DNA from: an uncultured Flavobacteriaceae bacterium
GTDB lineage: Bacteria > Bacteroidota > Bacteroidia > Flavobacteriales > Flavobacteriaceae
DNA: 64,000 nt
NCBI GenBank assembly: GCA_947500385.1
Contig: CANMSA010000005.1
Span: 186,001-250,000 of the forward strand
Reading direction: 5' to 3'
This document shows positions 54,633 to 63,003 of the stretch, in pieces. Under the pieces are notes generated by a model. The model was not told the origin of the DNA. It saw nothing but the letters and a program-made list of their open reading frames with translations, and made no database searches. The position numbers and the translations under genes are program-made. How positions within the stretch are numbered: the stretch's first letter is position 1; every line of letters begins with the position of its first letter.

Positions 54633-55112
54633 CTAATGCATGTTCATAAAGGCATCGCCCTCGTAGGTCGTATAATTGATTTTCAATGCGCCCACATCTC
54701 TCAACACCTCCTTTATATCTATTATTAGCCCCATATCGGCGCGTTTGTCGACTTTTAGTGATACGGTAACAAAAGGCCTTAGTTCTTCCGGCATTTCAGC
54801 TAAACGCCCTAATACATACGGGCCTACCTCCGACACATCGGCAAATTTATCCTCTAGTTGTATTCTTGGCGTTTCTCCCAACAAGTCTTTGTATTGTTCA
54901 TTTGGTCCCCCAACGTGAATAGTTATGACCCGGTCTTTTTTTTCCAATTTCTTAATTTCGGTCGCATTGGGTAATTCATTCTCCACTTTTAATGTAGTAT
55001 CCTTCATAACGGTCACCGTCATGAAAAAGAAAAGCAACATAAAAACAATATCGGGCAATGAAGCGGTGGATACCTCTGGGTGCTCAGTAACTTTTTTTCT
55101 AAATTTTGACAT
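54633..55112 (-). CDS. exbD: ExbD/TolR-family biopolymer transport protein (short type, copy 2)
   Basis: 159 residues: a cytoplasmic N-terminus (MSKFRKKVTEHPEVSTASLPD), one transmembrane helix with the conserved Asp of the proton path at its entry (SLPDIVFMLLFFFMTVT), and a periplasmic domain ending GDAFMNMH. It couples the ExbB proton channel to TonB. It pairs with the long-type gene just upstream. The same long-short pair occurs again at 56760-57881, so the pair is duplicated. Twelve bases separate it from its partner. Confidence 0.92.
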   Translation of the reverse strand: MSKFRKKVTEHPEVSTASLPDIVFMLLFFFMTVTVMKDTTLKVENELPNATEIKKLEKKDRVITIHVGGPNEQYKDLLGETPRIQLEDKFADVSEVGPYVLGRLAEMPEELRPFVTVSLKVDKRADMGLIIDIKEVLRDVGALKINYTTYEGDAFMNMH

Positions 55113-55124
55113 CTGTATTTCTTT

Positions 55125-55739
55125 TTAAAGTTGTTCTGGTTCTAAAATATTCAATGGATAAAGCTGTTGTATATGCTTTATTTTTCTTTTCAACTCTTTT
55201 TTCTCCGCACTGCTCGTTTCTGGTTGTTGATAGGCTTCCTCCATTGCTGTATAGGTCATTTTGAATACACCTAGTGCTTCCCTGTTACGAAGTTGGTTAT
55301 ACGCCGCTACCAACTCGTTCTGTACGGTAATATAGGCTCCATACGATGTTTCGCGATGGGTGTTTACCGCCACAATGGCCTTCTTTGGATTATCGGAAGC
55401 GCTTGGATCTGCATTGCCCTTACAATAGGTACAGTACCCTTCCTCGTCAGCGGTGGCTCCTCCGTTATCAATAAACCCGCTTACCTTTTCCCGTAAGTCT
55501 TTTACATCTACCAATTCCTCATTGACCATCAACCCACCCTCCTTGTCCAACACCACGCGCAGGATGTTCTTTTTCTGGTAGTCGATAATAGGTGGTTCTT
55601 TTTGTTTTCTTGGTAGTGCACGATCTAAGCCCGCATCGGTTTCGATCGTCGTGGTGACCAAGAAAAATAGTAGTAGTAAAAAAGCGATGTCGGCCATTGA
55701 ACCGGCATTTACCGAGGGTACTTTTGTTCTTCTTCCCAT
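55125..55739 (-). CDS. exbD: ExbD-family protein with periplasmic CxxC (long type, copy 2)
   Basis: 204 residues from the ATG at 55739 (MGRRTKVPSV), chosen because it matches the start of the paralogue at 57264; the frame is open to 55790. The transmembrane helix has the conserved Asp17 (SMADIAFLLLLFF). The periplasmic domain contains an insertion with Cys103-Cys106 (YCTYCKGN) and a C-terminal helical extension of about 60 residues. ExbD is normally near 130-140 residues without this CxxC. It lies upstream of the short-type exbD in the same unit. Confidence 0.92.
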   Translation of the reverse strand: MGRRTKVPSVNAGSMADIAFLLLLFFLVTTTIETDAGLDRALPRKQKEPPIIDYQKKNILRVVLDKEGGLMVNEELVDVKDLREKVSGFIDNGGATADEEGYCTYCKGNADPSASDNPKKAIVAVNTHRETSYGAYITVQNELVAAYNQLRNREALGVFKMTYTAMEEAYQQPETSSAEKKELKRKIKHIQQLYPLNILEPEQL

Positions 55740-55957
55740 AATTAAAATTTGAGCGTTATACATAATTTTCCCAAGCACGGGAATCCTCAATGGTATGAAT
55801 TGGGGTACTAAAATGTACTAGCACCGCACATGCGGCAAACTATGGGAGGGGTATTCACAACAGGCATAAATGAATGCATGTCTGTTAAAATATTTAACAA
55901 AATTCGTGCCAAGCTACCGAAGTGTGTAGGCTTTGAAGGGTATTTGGTTTGCGTGGA

Positions 55958-56674
55958 TTATAGGATATAGAAGATAAAACCGAGTCGCAACGGCTTCATG
56001 GTAATGTCCTGGCCGTTGACCTGCACCCCGTCCTCGAACAAATTATTCAGGGCATAGTACGCTTGTACATTAAAGGTATTGTACCCTAGGCTTATCGTAA
56101 GCCCATACTGAAATCTGGATACGTCGGTATTGAAGAAAGTTATCCGTCTAGCCTCTTGTGCTGTGGAACCATCTGAGTTCAGCTCCCTATCTGCTAGGAA
56201 CTTTGACCTAGCACCGATCAAGTATCCCAGTTTAACACCGGCATACACCCTCCAAAACTTGTAGTCGGCGGCCGTAGAATTACGCCACCTGAACTCAATA
56301 GGCAGTTCAAGCATGTGGGTCTCAAGCTTGTTTCGCTTAAAGTCACCCGACTCTACGATGCTATAACCAATATCATTCCCAACCTCTTGCGCGAACAAGT
56401 TCGAGTAATAGGAGTATACTCCGTAGCCCAATCCTATTCCCAAGGCCCTTGTACGCCCCCCATTTAAAGGAATATCCTTTACAAAACCCATTTGTAATCC
56501 GTACGATAGGTTTCGCTGACTCACGTCTTCAGGTTGGTCCAGTAGAAAATTATAGGTAATCCCCATGTAGAACTGATCCTCAAGATATCGATCATCTACC
56601 GGTATGGAATCGGTTTCTTGGGCCGCTGCACAAAAGCCCCACAATACCAACATACCGACCCATATTTCCTTCAT
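55958..56674 (-). CDS. outer-membrane beta-barrel protein (PorT-like family)
   Basis: 238 residues from the ATG at 56674 (MKEIWVGML), the start of a signal peptide ending CAAAQ; an ATG at 56713 would place a promoter-like element inside the gene. The mature part is an alternating-strand beta-barrel (FYMGITYNFLL, GIGLGYGVYSYYS, RFQYGLTISLGYNTF) ending RLGFIFYIL. It resembles the PorT/outer-membrane beta-barrel group, but it is not shown to be the T9SS PorT itself. It stands between two exbD pairs on the same strand. Confidence 0.85.
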   Translation of the reverse strand: MKEIWVGMLVLWGFCAAAQETDSIPVDDRYLEDQFYMGITYNFLLDQPEDVSQRNLSYGLQMGFVKDIPLNGGRTRALGIGLGYGVYSYYSNLFAQEVGNDIGYSIVESGDFKRNKLETHMLELPIEFRWRNSTAADYKFWRVYAGVKLGYLIGARSKFLADRELNSDGSTAQEARRITFFNTDVSRFQYGLTISLGYNTFNVQAYYALNNLFEDGVQVNGQDITMKPLRLGFIFYIL

Positions 56675-56679
56675 GCGAC

Positions 56680-56709
56680 CAAAGTTAAACAAATAAAAAA
56701 CGCTCCAAA
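56680..56709 (-). promoter_or_regulatory. candidate promoter of the beta-barrel gene, overlapping the upstream terminator
   Basis: On the minus strand TTTG (56706-56709) and TAACTTTG (56680-56687) are 18 bases apart, close to the TTTG-N19-TAnnTTTG consensus. The -7 element ends five bases before the ATG at 56674, so the mRNA would be leaderless or nearly so. The -33 lies in the stem of the terminator of the upstream operon. Confidence 0.5.
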
Positions 56710-56728
56710 ACAAATTTTGGAGCGTTTC
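56697..56728 (-). terminator. intrinsic terminator of the exbB-exbD operon
   Basis: A perfect 13-bp inverted repeat (AAACGCTCCAAAA and its complement, loop CAAA) with a T run on the minus strand lies after the exbD stop at 56760. Confidence 0.85.
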
Positions 56729-56759
56729 CTATTAACTAAGTTTGAAAAATATGTCTTAC

Positions 56760-57242
56760 TTATTTCAGGTTATTAAAAGCATCACCCTCATAGGTGGTAT
56801 AATTCACCTTGAGTGCATTTACCTTTCGTAATTCCTGTTTGATATCGGCTATCAATCCCATGTTGGCGTTTTTATCCACCTTTAGGGAGGTAGTAAGTAC
56901 ATTTTGTAATTCTTGTGGTTTTTTGGCGCGTTCCATCAAAATATAATCACCAACGTCGCCTGCATCGGCAAACTTGTCGTTCAATTGTATTTTTGACTCC
57001 GTACCAAATACCTTCTGAAATTCTTTTGTCGGTGCTCCCACATAAATAGTGATTACCCTATCTTTCTTCTCAAGCTTTTTTATTTCACTTGCGTTCGGCA
57101 GCGTATTCTCTACTTTGACATCGCTATTCTTCATCACGGTTACCGTCATAAAGAAAAACAAGAGCATAAAGACAATATCGGGCAAGGAGGCGGTAGAAAC
57201 CGCTGGCAACTCACCACTTTTTTTCTTTGCAAATTTTGACAT
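56760..57242 (-). CDS. exbD: ExbD/TolR-family biopolymer transport protein (short type, copy 1)
   Basis: 160 residues: MSKFAKKKSGELPAVSTASLPD, then the transmembrane helix with its conserved Asp (DIVFMLLFFFMTVT) and a periplasmic domain (EIKKLEKKDRVITIYVG). It is closely similar to the copy at 54633. It lies 21 bases after the long-type exbD and is the last gene before the strong terminator, completing an exbB-orf-exbD-exbD operon. Confidence 0.93.
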   Translation of the reverse strand: MSKFAKKKSGELPAVSTASLPDIVFMLLFFFMTVTVMKNSDVKVENTLPNASEIKKLEKKDRVITIYVGAPTKEFQKVFGTESKIQLNDKFADAGDVGDYILMERAKKPQELQNVLTTSLKVDKNANMGLIADIKQELRKVNALKVNYTTYEGDAFNNLK

Positions 57243-57263
57243 AATTACAATTTTAAAGGCTAA

Positions 57264-57881
57264 TTAACTCCCTCCTGATGTCGAGGTCTCTGCTTCGGAT
57301 AATTTTTGCGGGAACATCTCCTGTATTCTGGTAATCTTCTCCTTCAATTCTTCTTTTACGCTTGCGGGCGTTTCTTGTTTGATGTACTCCGACTCCATCT
57401 CCGTAAAAGCACGTTTAAACATACGTTCCGATTCCCGATCACGAAGGTCGTTATAGGCACCTACCAGTTCATTCTGAACGGTAATGTAGGTTCCATATTT
57501 AGTCTCCCTATCGTTCTTCAATGAAATAATCGCCTTTGTTGGATTATCGGAGGATGCGGCATCTTTCTTGCCTCCTTGGCAATAATTACAAGAACCGTCT
57601 CCGTTGTTTTCCAAAAAAGCCATGGCTTTGACTCTCAAGTCTTTTAGTTCAATTAACTCCCCATCTGCCAACAATTGACCATTTTTGTTAATGTTCACTT
57701 GAAAGATGTTTTTCTGCTTGATGACCACATCGTTCTCTGGCGGTTCAATTGGAGGAAGCATACGATCCAGACCGGCATCCGTTTCAATGGTGGTTGTCAC
57801 CAAGAAAAAGATTAGCAATAAAAATGCTATATCGGCCATAGACCCTGCGTTCACTTCTGGTGCTCCTGCTCTTCTAGGCAT
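57264..57881 (-). CDS. exbD: ExbD-family protein with periplasmic CxxC (long type, copy 1)
   Basis: 205 residues. The transmembrane helix carries the conserved Asp17 (SMADIAFLLLIFF), followed by VTTTIETDAGLDRMLPP and a periplasmic domain with Cys98-Cys101 (SCNYCQGG). The C-terminal helical extension (RDRESERMFKRAF onward) is shared with the copy at 55125. The CxxC could be a disulfide or metal/redox site. It is third in the operon after exbB and the 146-residue membrane protein. Confidence 0.93.
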   Translation of the reverse strand: MPRRAGAPEVNAGSMADIAFLLLIFFLVTTTIETDAGLDRMLPPIEPPENDVVIKQKNIFQVNINKNGQLLADGELIELKDLRVKAMAFLENNGDGSCNYCQGGKKDAASSDNPTKAIISLKNDRETKYGTYITVQNELVGAYNDLRDRESERMFKRAFTEMESEYIKQETPASVKEELKEKITRIQEMFPQKLSEAETSTSGGS

Positions 57882-57892
57882 AATTTACGTTT

Positions 57893-58333
57893 TTATTTAC
57901 CAAAAATTTTCTTTACCGAAGGTACGACCATCAGCACGACGGCTACTGCGGCAAGAATGAAAAAGACATACAATCCCATTCCGATTTTCTTCACCGTAGC
58001 TTCATCTGACATGGCCATATATTTCTCCCCTACATCCGTTCCACTGGACATCACATAAGAAATCACTGCCACCAAGGCAAAACCACCGACTGCAAATAAG
58101 GTCTTTTTCAGTCCTTGTGGGTTTGAAAACATATTTTTAAGCGCAAAACCAAGACTAAAAATAACTGCTATGGCTAGCAACAAATATGTAATCATGAACA
58201 TTGCGGCCATTGCTCCATTTTGAGCGGCTCCGGCCGGGTCGGCCTCAGACTCTGCTCTGGAAGGTAGCATAAACCAAAGTACAGCACCTATCAACCCTAT
58301 CGCTATTAAAGCTATTTTTACAATTTTATTCAT
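57893..58333 (-). CDS. membrane protein of the exb operon, unknown function
   Basis: 146 residues with four transmembrane helices (IVKIALIAIGLIGAVLWF, MFMITYLLLAIAVIFSLGF, LFAVGGFALVAVISYVMS, MGLYVFFILAAVAVVLMV). I know no function for it. It lies between exbB (27 bases upstream) and the long-type exbD (11 bases downstream) and so is probably part of the energising complex. It may help assemble the proton channel. Confidence 0.85.
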   Translation of the reverse strand: MNKIVKIALIAIGLIGAVLWFMLPSRAESEADPAGAAQNGAMAAMFMITYLLLAIAVIFSLGFALKNMFSNPQGLKKTLFAVGGFALVAVISYVMSSGTDVGEKYMAMSDEATVKKIGMGLYVFFILAAVAVVLMVVPSVKKIFGK

Positions 58334-58360
58334 CGTTTGTTTGTTTATAGGGTGTGGGAC

Positions 58361-59095
58361 TTATTTTTTGTGGTCTACCAACATATCGATCAACGAGATA
58401 GAAGAATCTTCCATATCGTTTACAATGCTATCAATTTTAGCGATAATGTAGTTGTAAAAAATCTGTAGGATAATTGCAGTAATCAGACCAAATACCGTTG
58501 TCAATAATGCTACCTGAATATCCCCTGCGATCAAGGAGGCACTCAAGTTACCAACCGCTGCAATCTTCTGGAAGGCCTGAATCATACCGATTACAGTTCC
58601 CATGAACCCAAGCATCGGCGCAATAGCGATGAACAAAGACAACCATGAAACGTTTTTCTCTAATTGACCCATTTGTACCCCACCGTACGAAACAACCGCT
58701 TTTTCGGCAGACTCTACACTTTCGCCAGCTCTATCCAATCCTTGATAGTAGATGGAGGCAACAGGTCCTTTTGTATTTCTACAAACTTCTTTGGCAGCTT
58801 CTACTCCTCCGGAAGCCAACGCATCCTCTACTTGCTGCTTTAGTTTACCCGTATTGGTGCTGGCCATATTCAAATAGATAATTCTCTCTATTGCAACGGC
58901 TAGACCTAGAATCAAACAAAGGAGTACAATCCCCATGAAACCGGCACCACCTTGGATAAACTGCTCTTTCAATACTTGGGTAAAACCTTTAGAGGCCTCT
59001 TCCCCTCCTTCTTGGAACATCGTCATAGCATTTGCGGTAGTCGTGCTCATGATAAACAAACCACTTACAGCTAGGGTAGAAAATAATTTTTTCAT
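58361..59095 (-). CDS. exbB: ExbB/MotA/TolQ-family proton channel protein
   Basis: 244 residues. The N-terminus has a hydrophobic segment (MKKLFSTLAVSGLFIM) likely to be a signal peptide or anchor; the MotA/TolQ/ExbB domain follows with three further helices (GIVLLCLILGLAVAIERII, WLSLFIAIAPMLGFMGTVIGMI, VALLTTVFGLITAIILQIF). ExbB pentamers form the proton channel that, with ExbD, powers TonB. This is the first gene of the operon. TonB itself is not in this window. A tRNA-Ser gene lies 74 bases upstream on the same strand. Confidence 0.94.
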   Translation of the reverse strand: MKKLFSTLAVSGLFIMSTTTANAMTMFQEGGEEASKGFTQVLKEQFIQGGAGFMGIVLLCLILGLAVAIERIIYLNMASTNTGKLKQQVEDALASGGVEAAKEVCRNTKGPVASIYYQGLDRAGESVESAEKAVVSYGGVQMGQLEKNVSWLSLFIAIAPMLGFMGTVIGMIQAFQKIAAVGNLSASLIAGDIQVALLTTVFGLITAIILQIFYNYIIAKIDSIVNDMEDSSISLIDMLVDHKK

Positions 59096-59169
59096 TTTTT
59101 CAAACTTAAATTAGTTAGTTAATAAGGCTAAAGATAAAAAAATTTCGCAATAATGAAAGCAAAATTTTG

Positions 59170-59257
59170 CAGAGAGGAAGGGATTCGAACCCTCGATACA
59201 CTTTTGGTGTATACACACTTTCCAGGCGTGCGCCTTCGACCACTCGGCCACCTCTCT
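59170..59257 (-). tRNA. tRNA-Ser (GGA)
   Basis: An 88-nt type II tRNA. The acceptor stem AGAGAGG/CCTCTCT is followed by the D-arm GCCGAGTGG, an anticodon stem-loop with GGA, a long variable arm, and the T-arm GGTTCGAATCC. The discriminator base is G, as required for serine. The mature CCA end is not encoded in full. It is read on the minus strand, upstream of exbB, and may be transcribed with it or ahead of it. Confidence 0.95.
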
Positions 59258-59805
59258 AGTCTGACCTTTTTAAGGGTTGGCCAAATAACAAAAAAAATAT
59301 TAGTTGAGGAAATTAATAGCGTAAATTTTATGGAACCGGATAGGGCGAAGCCATATCGTTTGTCGTTTCGGAAGGTATTCCAAAGACCGATTCTTCTTAA
59401 ATGCAATGAATGCGACCTACCGGCATAACGGCATAACCTCCTTATCGTTAGTGGTTTGAGATTCGTTAAGCATCCATACATTTAAAAAAGCGATTCCATA
59501 TTTGCGAAAAAGAAGTGTCTTTCGTGTTGGATCTTTTACGAACTATAGCCTTAAAATATTGGTCACAAAAGAAAGTAGAATGTGTTTCATAAGGTAGGTT
59601 TTGACAGCTGTTGCCATTCAACGCGTCAATTAAAGGAGGGGTAAAGTGGCCGCTGGATGCATTTTTTCAATAAAGGAATGTGCTTTTGTCTGATTTTCGG
59701 TTGAAACGGAAAGCCCATTTTCCAACATACGATGGCTACCGTACATGAGTTTGTTTTGTCTGTATTCCTCGCATTTCCACGCTGGCAGATCTAAGTACAA
59801 AACGC
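59258..59805. other. intergenic stretch without recognisable genes
   Basis: 548 bases between tRNA-Ser and the small gene at 59806. Only a short direct repeat (CGGCATAA, twice near 59420) was noticed. I see no convincing coding frame, RNA gene or terminator. Part of it must contain the tRNA promoter, but no full TTTG/TAnnTTTG pair was found. Confidence 0.6.
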
Positions 59806-60153
59806 CTATTCTACCAGCGCTTCTTCACCGTTTTTACGTATCTCCGCACTGATCAAAGCGTTGATCAGGGATAGCGTACGGGACCCAAAACCTTGAATGT
59901 TCACCTGTTCCCTACTTAGGCCATATCTGATCACCCCTTCGGTCTGAATGGCATTTAAGCCCGCCACGGCAGCGTATGCCTCTTTTATGGAAAATACTTT
60001 TTGTCTATTCTCAATACGGTCCGGTCTGGTCAGAAAAGCGATGCCCGCAAGGGTGTGTTCTCCAAAATTAGGCACTTCCATTTCTGCTATCGTGAGCCCA
60101 TATCTATGAAACCCCTTGGCTTGGGCAACTAAATCTGCTCTATAATCTTTCAT
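59806..60153 (-). CDS. hypothetical protein, 115 residues
   Basis: A frame of 115 codons with an ordinary amino-acid mix (MKDYRADLVAQAKGFHRYG, then EVPNFGEHTLAGIAFLTRPD). No signal peptide or membrane helix is evident, so it is probably cytoplasmic. I do not recognise a family. It lies in a gene-poor stretch between tRNA-Ser and ansA, with no neighbouring gene close enough for an operon. Codon use looks like that of real genes nearby, but conservation would be needed to be sure. Confidence 0.55.
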   Translation of the reverse strand: MKDYRADLVAQAKGFHRYGLTIAEMEVPNFGEHTLAGIAFLTRPDRIENRQKVFSIKEAYAAVAGLNAIQTEGVIRYGLSREQVNIQGFGSRTLSLINALISAEIRKNGEEALVE

Positions 60154-60483
60154 AACGTCTTTTTAATCAGGTTTCGACTTGTGCATTCCATTTATGTTAG
60201 CGCGAATACCTACGCTTGTATAGCAACCAAAAAAACACTTTTGTTCAATGGTCCTATTATAAGGTATATGGAATTGCCAAATTCCCCTAATGAAGTTTTA
60301 TTCTTCTCGACGGCCATTGCTTTTTCAAAAGGTGAACCGTTGGTAAAAAAACGACTTTTTGAATCTTAAGTAAGAACCTTACCCTACCCCTTAGCATATA
60401 CCATGCCAATACAGGAAGGCCTTCGATGTTCTTAAAAAATCAAGTGTGATAAAAAAGGTTGTACGGGATTTTCCCCGGAATTT
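60154..60483. other. intergenic stretch without recognisable genes
   Basis: 330 bases between the 115-codon gene and ansA. It contains a 62-codon frame on the plus strand (60181-60369), which I judge to be chance. No hairpin terminator or promoter consensus was seen. Confidence 0.55.
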
Positions 60484-61512
60484 TCACAACATCTCCCCTC
60501 TTAGCGATGTTTCGAAAACCACTTTAAAAGATTTACAGGAAACATTGCTCCCCAGCAAATACATTAACTTGGTGATGGCCGCCTCGGTGGTGATGTCCTT
60601 GCCATTGATTATCTGCAGCTTCTTTAATTGTGTGCTGGTCTCATATTGCCCCATAATTACTTGCCCTCCCGCACATTGGGTAACATTTACGATAAACAAT
60701 CCACCCTGTTTGGCTTTTTTCAAGAGCGCGATCAACCAAGGCTCCGAGGGGGCATTTCCAGAACCATAGGTTTCTAAAATCAGCGCCTTCAACCCAGGCG
60801 TTTCGAGCACACTTTGCAGCAATGGAGCTCCGATTCCCGGAAACAACTTTAGCACGGCCACATTGCTATCCATGGTTTTATGCACTTTTAACTTCTTAAC
60901 CCGCGTATAGGGAAGCAGCTCCTCTTTAAATACCTTTAAATGCACACCGGATGCTGCCAGCGGTGGATAATTTGGGGATTGAAAGGCCTCAAAATGTTCC
61001 GCATTAATTTTTGTAGTTCTATTCGCCCTAAAAAGTTTGTACTCAAAATACAACCCAACTTCCCGTATGACAGGTTTTCCCTTTTCCATCAAAGCGGCGA
61101 TCTGAATGGAGGTAATCAGATTTTCCTTCGCATCGGTACGCAAATCTCCAATCGGCAGTTGACTTCCTGTAAAAATAACAGGCTTCGATAGGTTCTCGAG
61201 CATATAACTTAAGGCAGAGGCGGTATAGCTCATGGTATCGCTCCCATGCAATACCACGAACCCATCATGTGATTCGTAATGATCCTCTATTAGGGTTGCG
61301 ATGGCCGACCAATAGGTGGGATTCATATTCGAAGAATCGATCGGGGTATCAAAAGAGACCGTGTCGATAGAGCAGTCTAGTTGATGTAACTCGGGAATAT
61401 TCTTAAGTAACTTCTTGAAATCAAAGGCCTTTAAACTACCGGAATCATAGTCTTTCACCATTCCTATCGTACCGCCTGTATAAATGAGAAGAATATGCGC
61501 TTTCTTAGTCAC
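60484..61512 (-). CDS. ansA: type I L-asparaginase
   Basis: 342 residues without a signal peptide, hence cytoplasmic. It hydrolyses asparagine to aspartate and ammonia. The catalytic threonine region YTGGTIGMVKD near the N-terminus and the second motif LHGSDTMSYTASALS are intact, as is the GSGNAP loop. Length and lack of export agree with type I rather than the periplasmic type II enzyme. TatD lies 63 bases upstream on the same strand, and the two may be co-transcribed. Confidence 0.95.
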   Translation of the reverse strand: MTKKAHILLIYTGGTIGMVKDYDSGSLKAFDFKKLLKNIPELHQLDCSIDTVSFDTPIDSSNMNPTYWSAIATLIEDHYESHDGFVVLHGSDTMSYTASALSYMLENLSKPVIFTGSQLPIGDLRTDAKENLITSIQIAALMEKGKPVIREVGLYFEYKLFRANRTTKINAEHFEAFQSPNYPPLAASGVHLKVFKEELLPYTRVKKLKVHKTMDSNVAVLKLFPGIGAPLLQSVLETPGLKALILETYGSGNAPSEPWLIALLKKAKQGGLFIVNVTQCAGGQVIMGQYETSTQLKKLQIINGKDITTEAAITKLMYLLGSNVSCKSFKVVFETSLRGEML

Positions 61513-61575
61513 TGGTATACCTTATTAAATAATATCTCGCCCTGTTTAAAATCAAAGTTATCCATTTGAACCGGC

Positions 61576-62343
61576 TTACCTACCAAAAACTTGCTTCGAA
61601 TTTTCGGTGGTAATCAAAGCAATGTCTTCAACACCTCTCCCATATACTACTGACAGCTTCTCGAGCACTTTCACCAGGTGCGCACTTTCGTTTCGCTTTC
61701 CCCTAAAAGGAACGGGCGCCAAATAAGGCGCGTCGGTCTCCAGTACTATATGCTCCAAGGGAATCTGGTTCAAAAAGGTATCTATTTTACCATTTTTGAA
61801 CGTTACGACCCCACCAATACCTAACTTCATGTTATAGGATATTGCCCGTTTGGCTTGCTCCAGGGTGCCCGTAAAACAATGAAAAATTCCGAAAAGATCG
61901 GCGCCTTTTTTCTCCTCTAAAATCTCGAAAATTTCATCAAACGCCTCCCTGCAATGAATTACAATGGGTAGTTTATACTTTTTGGCCCAGTCTATCTGAA
62001 TTCTAAAGGCTGCTTGCTGTTGCTTCAAGAAACGCCTGTCCCAATATAAATCGATGCCTATTTCCCCTACCGCATAAAACATACGTTCTGCCAGCATGCG
62101 CTCTACATGCTGCAACTCTTCTTTATAATTTTCCTTTACATGGGTCGGGTGCAGCCCCATCATCAAAAATACCTGCTCGGGATAGGATTTTTCAAGCGCT
62201 AACATCGCATCGGTATAACTTGCATCTATTGCGGGCACAAAGAAACGGGTAATCCCTTCCGCCATAGCCTTTTGAATTACACTGTCACGATCTTCATCGA
62301 ATGCTTCGCTATATAGATGTGTATGGGTGTCGGTCAAAATCAT
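61576..62343 (-). CDS. TatD-family metal-dependent deoxyribonuclease
   Basis: 255 residues. Metal ligands of the amidohydrolase-like TatD fold are in order: DTHTHL at the start, AVGEIGIDLYWD, PIVIHCREAFDE, FHCFTG and ETDAPYLAP. TatD-type proteins are cytoplasmic 3'-5' DNA/RNA exonucleases involved in DNA repair or quality control. It is divergent from the retropepsin-like gene at 62440 and upstream of ansA. Confidence 0.95.
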   Translation of the reverse strand: MILTDTHTHLYSEAFDEDRDSVIQKAMAEGITRFFVPAIDASYTDAMLALEKSYPEQVFLMMGLHPTHVKENYKEELQHVERMLAERMFYAVGEIGIDLYWDRRFLKQQQAAFRIQIDWAKKYKLPIVIHCREAFDEIFEILEEKKGADLFGIFHCFTGTLEQAKRAISYNMKLGIGGVVTFKNGKIDTFLNQIPLEHIVLETDAPYLAPVPFRGKRNESAHLVKVLEKLSVVYGRGVEDIALITTENSKQVFGR

Positions 62344-62347
62344 GACG

Positions 62348-62376
62348 CAAAAATAGCTTTATCTTTGTAAAACAAA
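62348..62376 (-). promoter_or_regulatory. candidate promoter of the TatD gene
   Basis: On the minus strand TTTG (62373-62376) and TATTTTTG (62348-62355) are 17 bases apart, slightly short of the 19-base consensus. The -7 element ends four bases before the ATG at 62343, so the transcript would be leaderless or nearly so. Confidence 0.4.
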
Positions 62377-62439
62377 ACGGAACCGATCTAAATTTTCCCG
62401 TTTGTAAAAGTTGTCAATAATCCGTCAAAACCACCGTTA

Positions 62440-62883
62440 ATGAGTACGCTTAACAAATTTCTCAAGAAAAAGAAGTACACCCGGATACCTTTGGTCCTGA
62501 CCGCTACCAATCATTTTGAAATCGTCGCTTCCATCAATGGTGTCAAAGGACGGTTTATTTTAGACACGGGTGCCTCGAATACCTGTGTGGGTTTTGATAA
62601 AATCGATTTTTTCCATCTTACTTCCAAGGCCTCGGAAATAAAAGCGGCAGGTGCCGGGGCTACCAATATGGAAACACTCGTATCTACCAAAAACAGATTG
62701 AAAATTGGGAAATGGACCAAAAAGAAACTAAAAATTGTTCTTTTCGACTTGGTTCATGTCAACGAGGCACTTACTTCACATAAGGCCTTACCTGTTGATG
62801 GAATCATAGGTGCGGATGTGCTCAAAAAATCAAAGGCCATTATCGACTATGACAAACAATGTGTTTATTTAAAACTATCATAG
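62440..62883 (+). CDS. retropepsin-like aspartic protease
   Basis: 147 residues. A single retropepsin-type domain with the catalytic D-T-G-A motif (GRFILDTGASNTCVGF) and the hydrophobic GIIGADVL element near the C-terminus. Such single-domain proteins act as dimers, as in retroviral proteases. There is no signal peptide. Role unknown. It is divergent from TatD and convergent with the sucB gene. Confidence 0.88.
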   Translation: MSTLNKFLKKKKYTRIPLVLTATNHFEIVASINGVKGRFILDTGASNTCVGFDKIDFFHLTSKASEIKAAGAGATNMETLVSTKNRLKIGKWTKKKLKIVLFDLVHVNEALTSHKALPVDGIIGADVLKKSKAIIDYDKQCVYLKLS

Positions 62884-62944
62884 AAAATCGTTGCTTTTTT
62901 GCCATTGGCCTACCACCCTGTAGCTTTTCAGTTCCCATACTATC

Positions 62945-62980
62945 GCAAAAAACCCCAAAGTCATGAAGGCTTTGAGGTTT
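62945..62980 (-). terminator. intrinsic terminator of the sucB gene
   Basis: On the minus strand AAACCTCAAAG pairs with CTTTGGGGTTT (one mismatch) and is followed by a T run. It lies just after the stop at 63004. Confidence 0.75.
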
Positions 62981-63003
62981 ACTGTTATTCAATTTTATTC
63001 TAC

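Noticed and set aside
59128-59481. Minus-strand frame of 117 codons across tRNA-Ser
   Set aside because: It runs through the full tRNA gene, and its product follows the tRNA sequence; chance frame.
59170-59805. tRNA-Ser as integration site of a genomic island
   Set aside because: No integrase and no repeated copy of the tRNA 3' end were found; the gene-poor stretch lies on the 5' side of the tRNA, not the usual side for insertion.
60181-60369. 62-codon plus-strand frame
   Set aside because: No ribosome-binding or promoter signal, no recognisable domain, and a composition unlike nearby genes.
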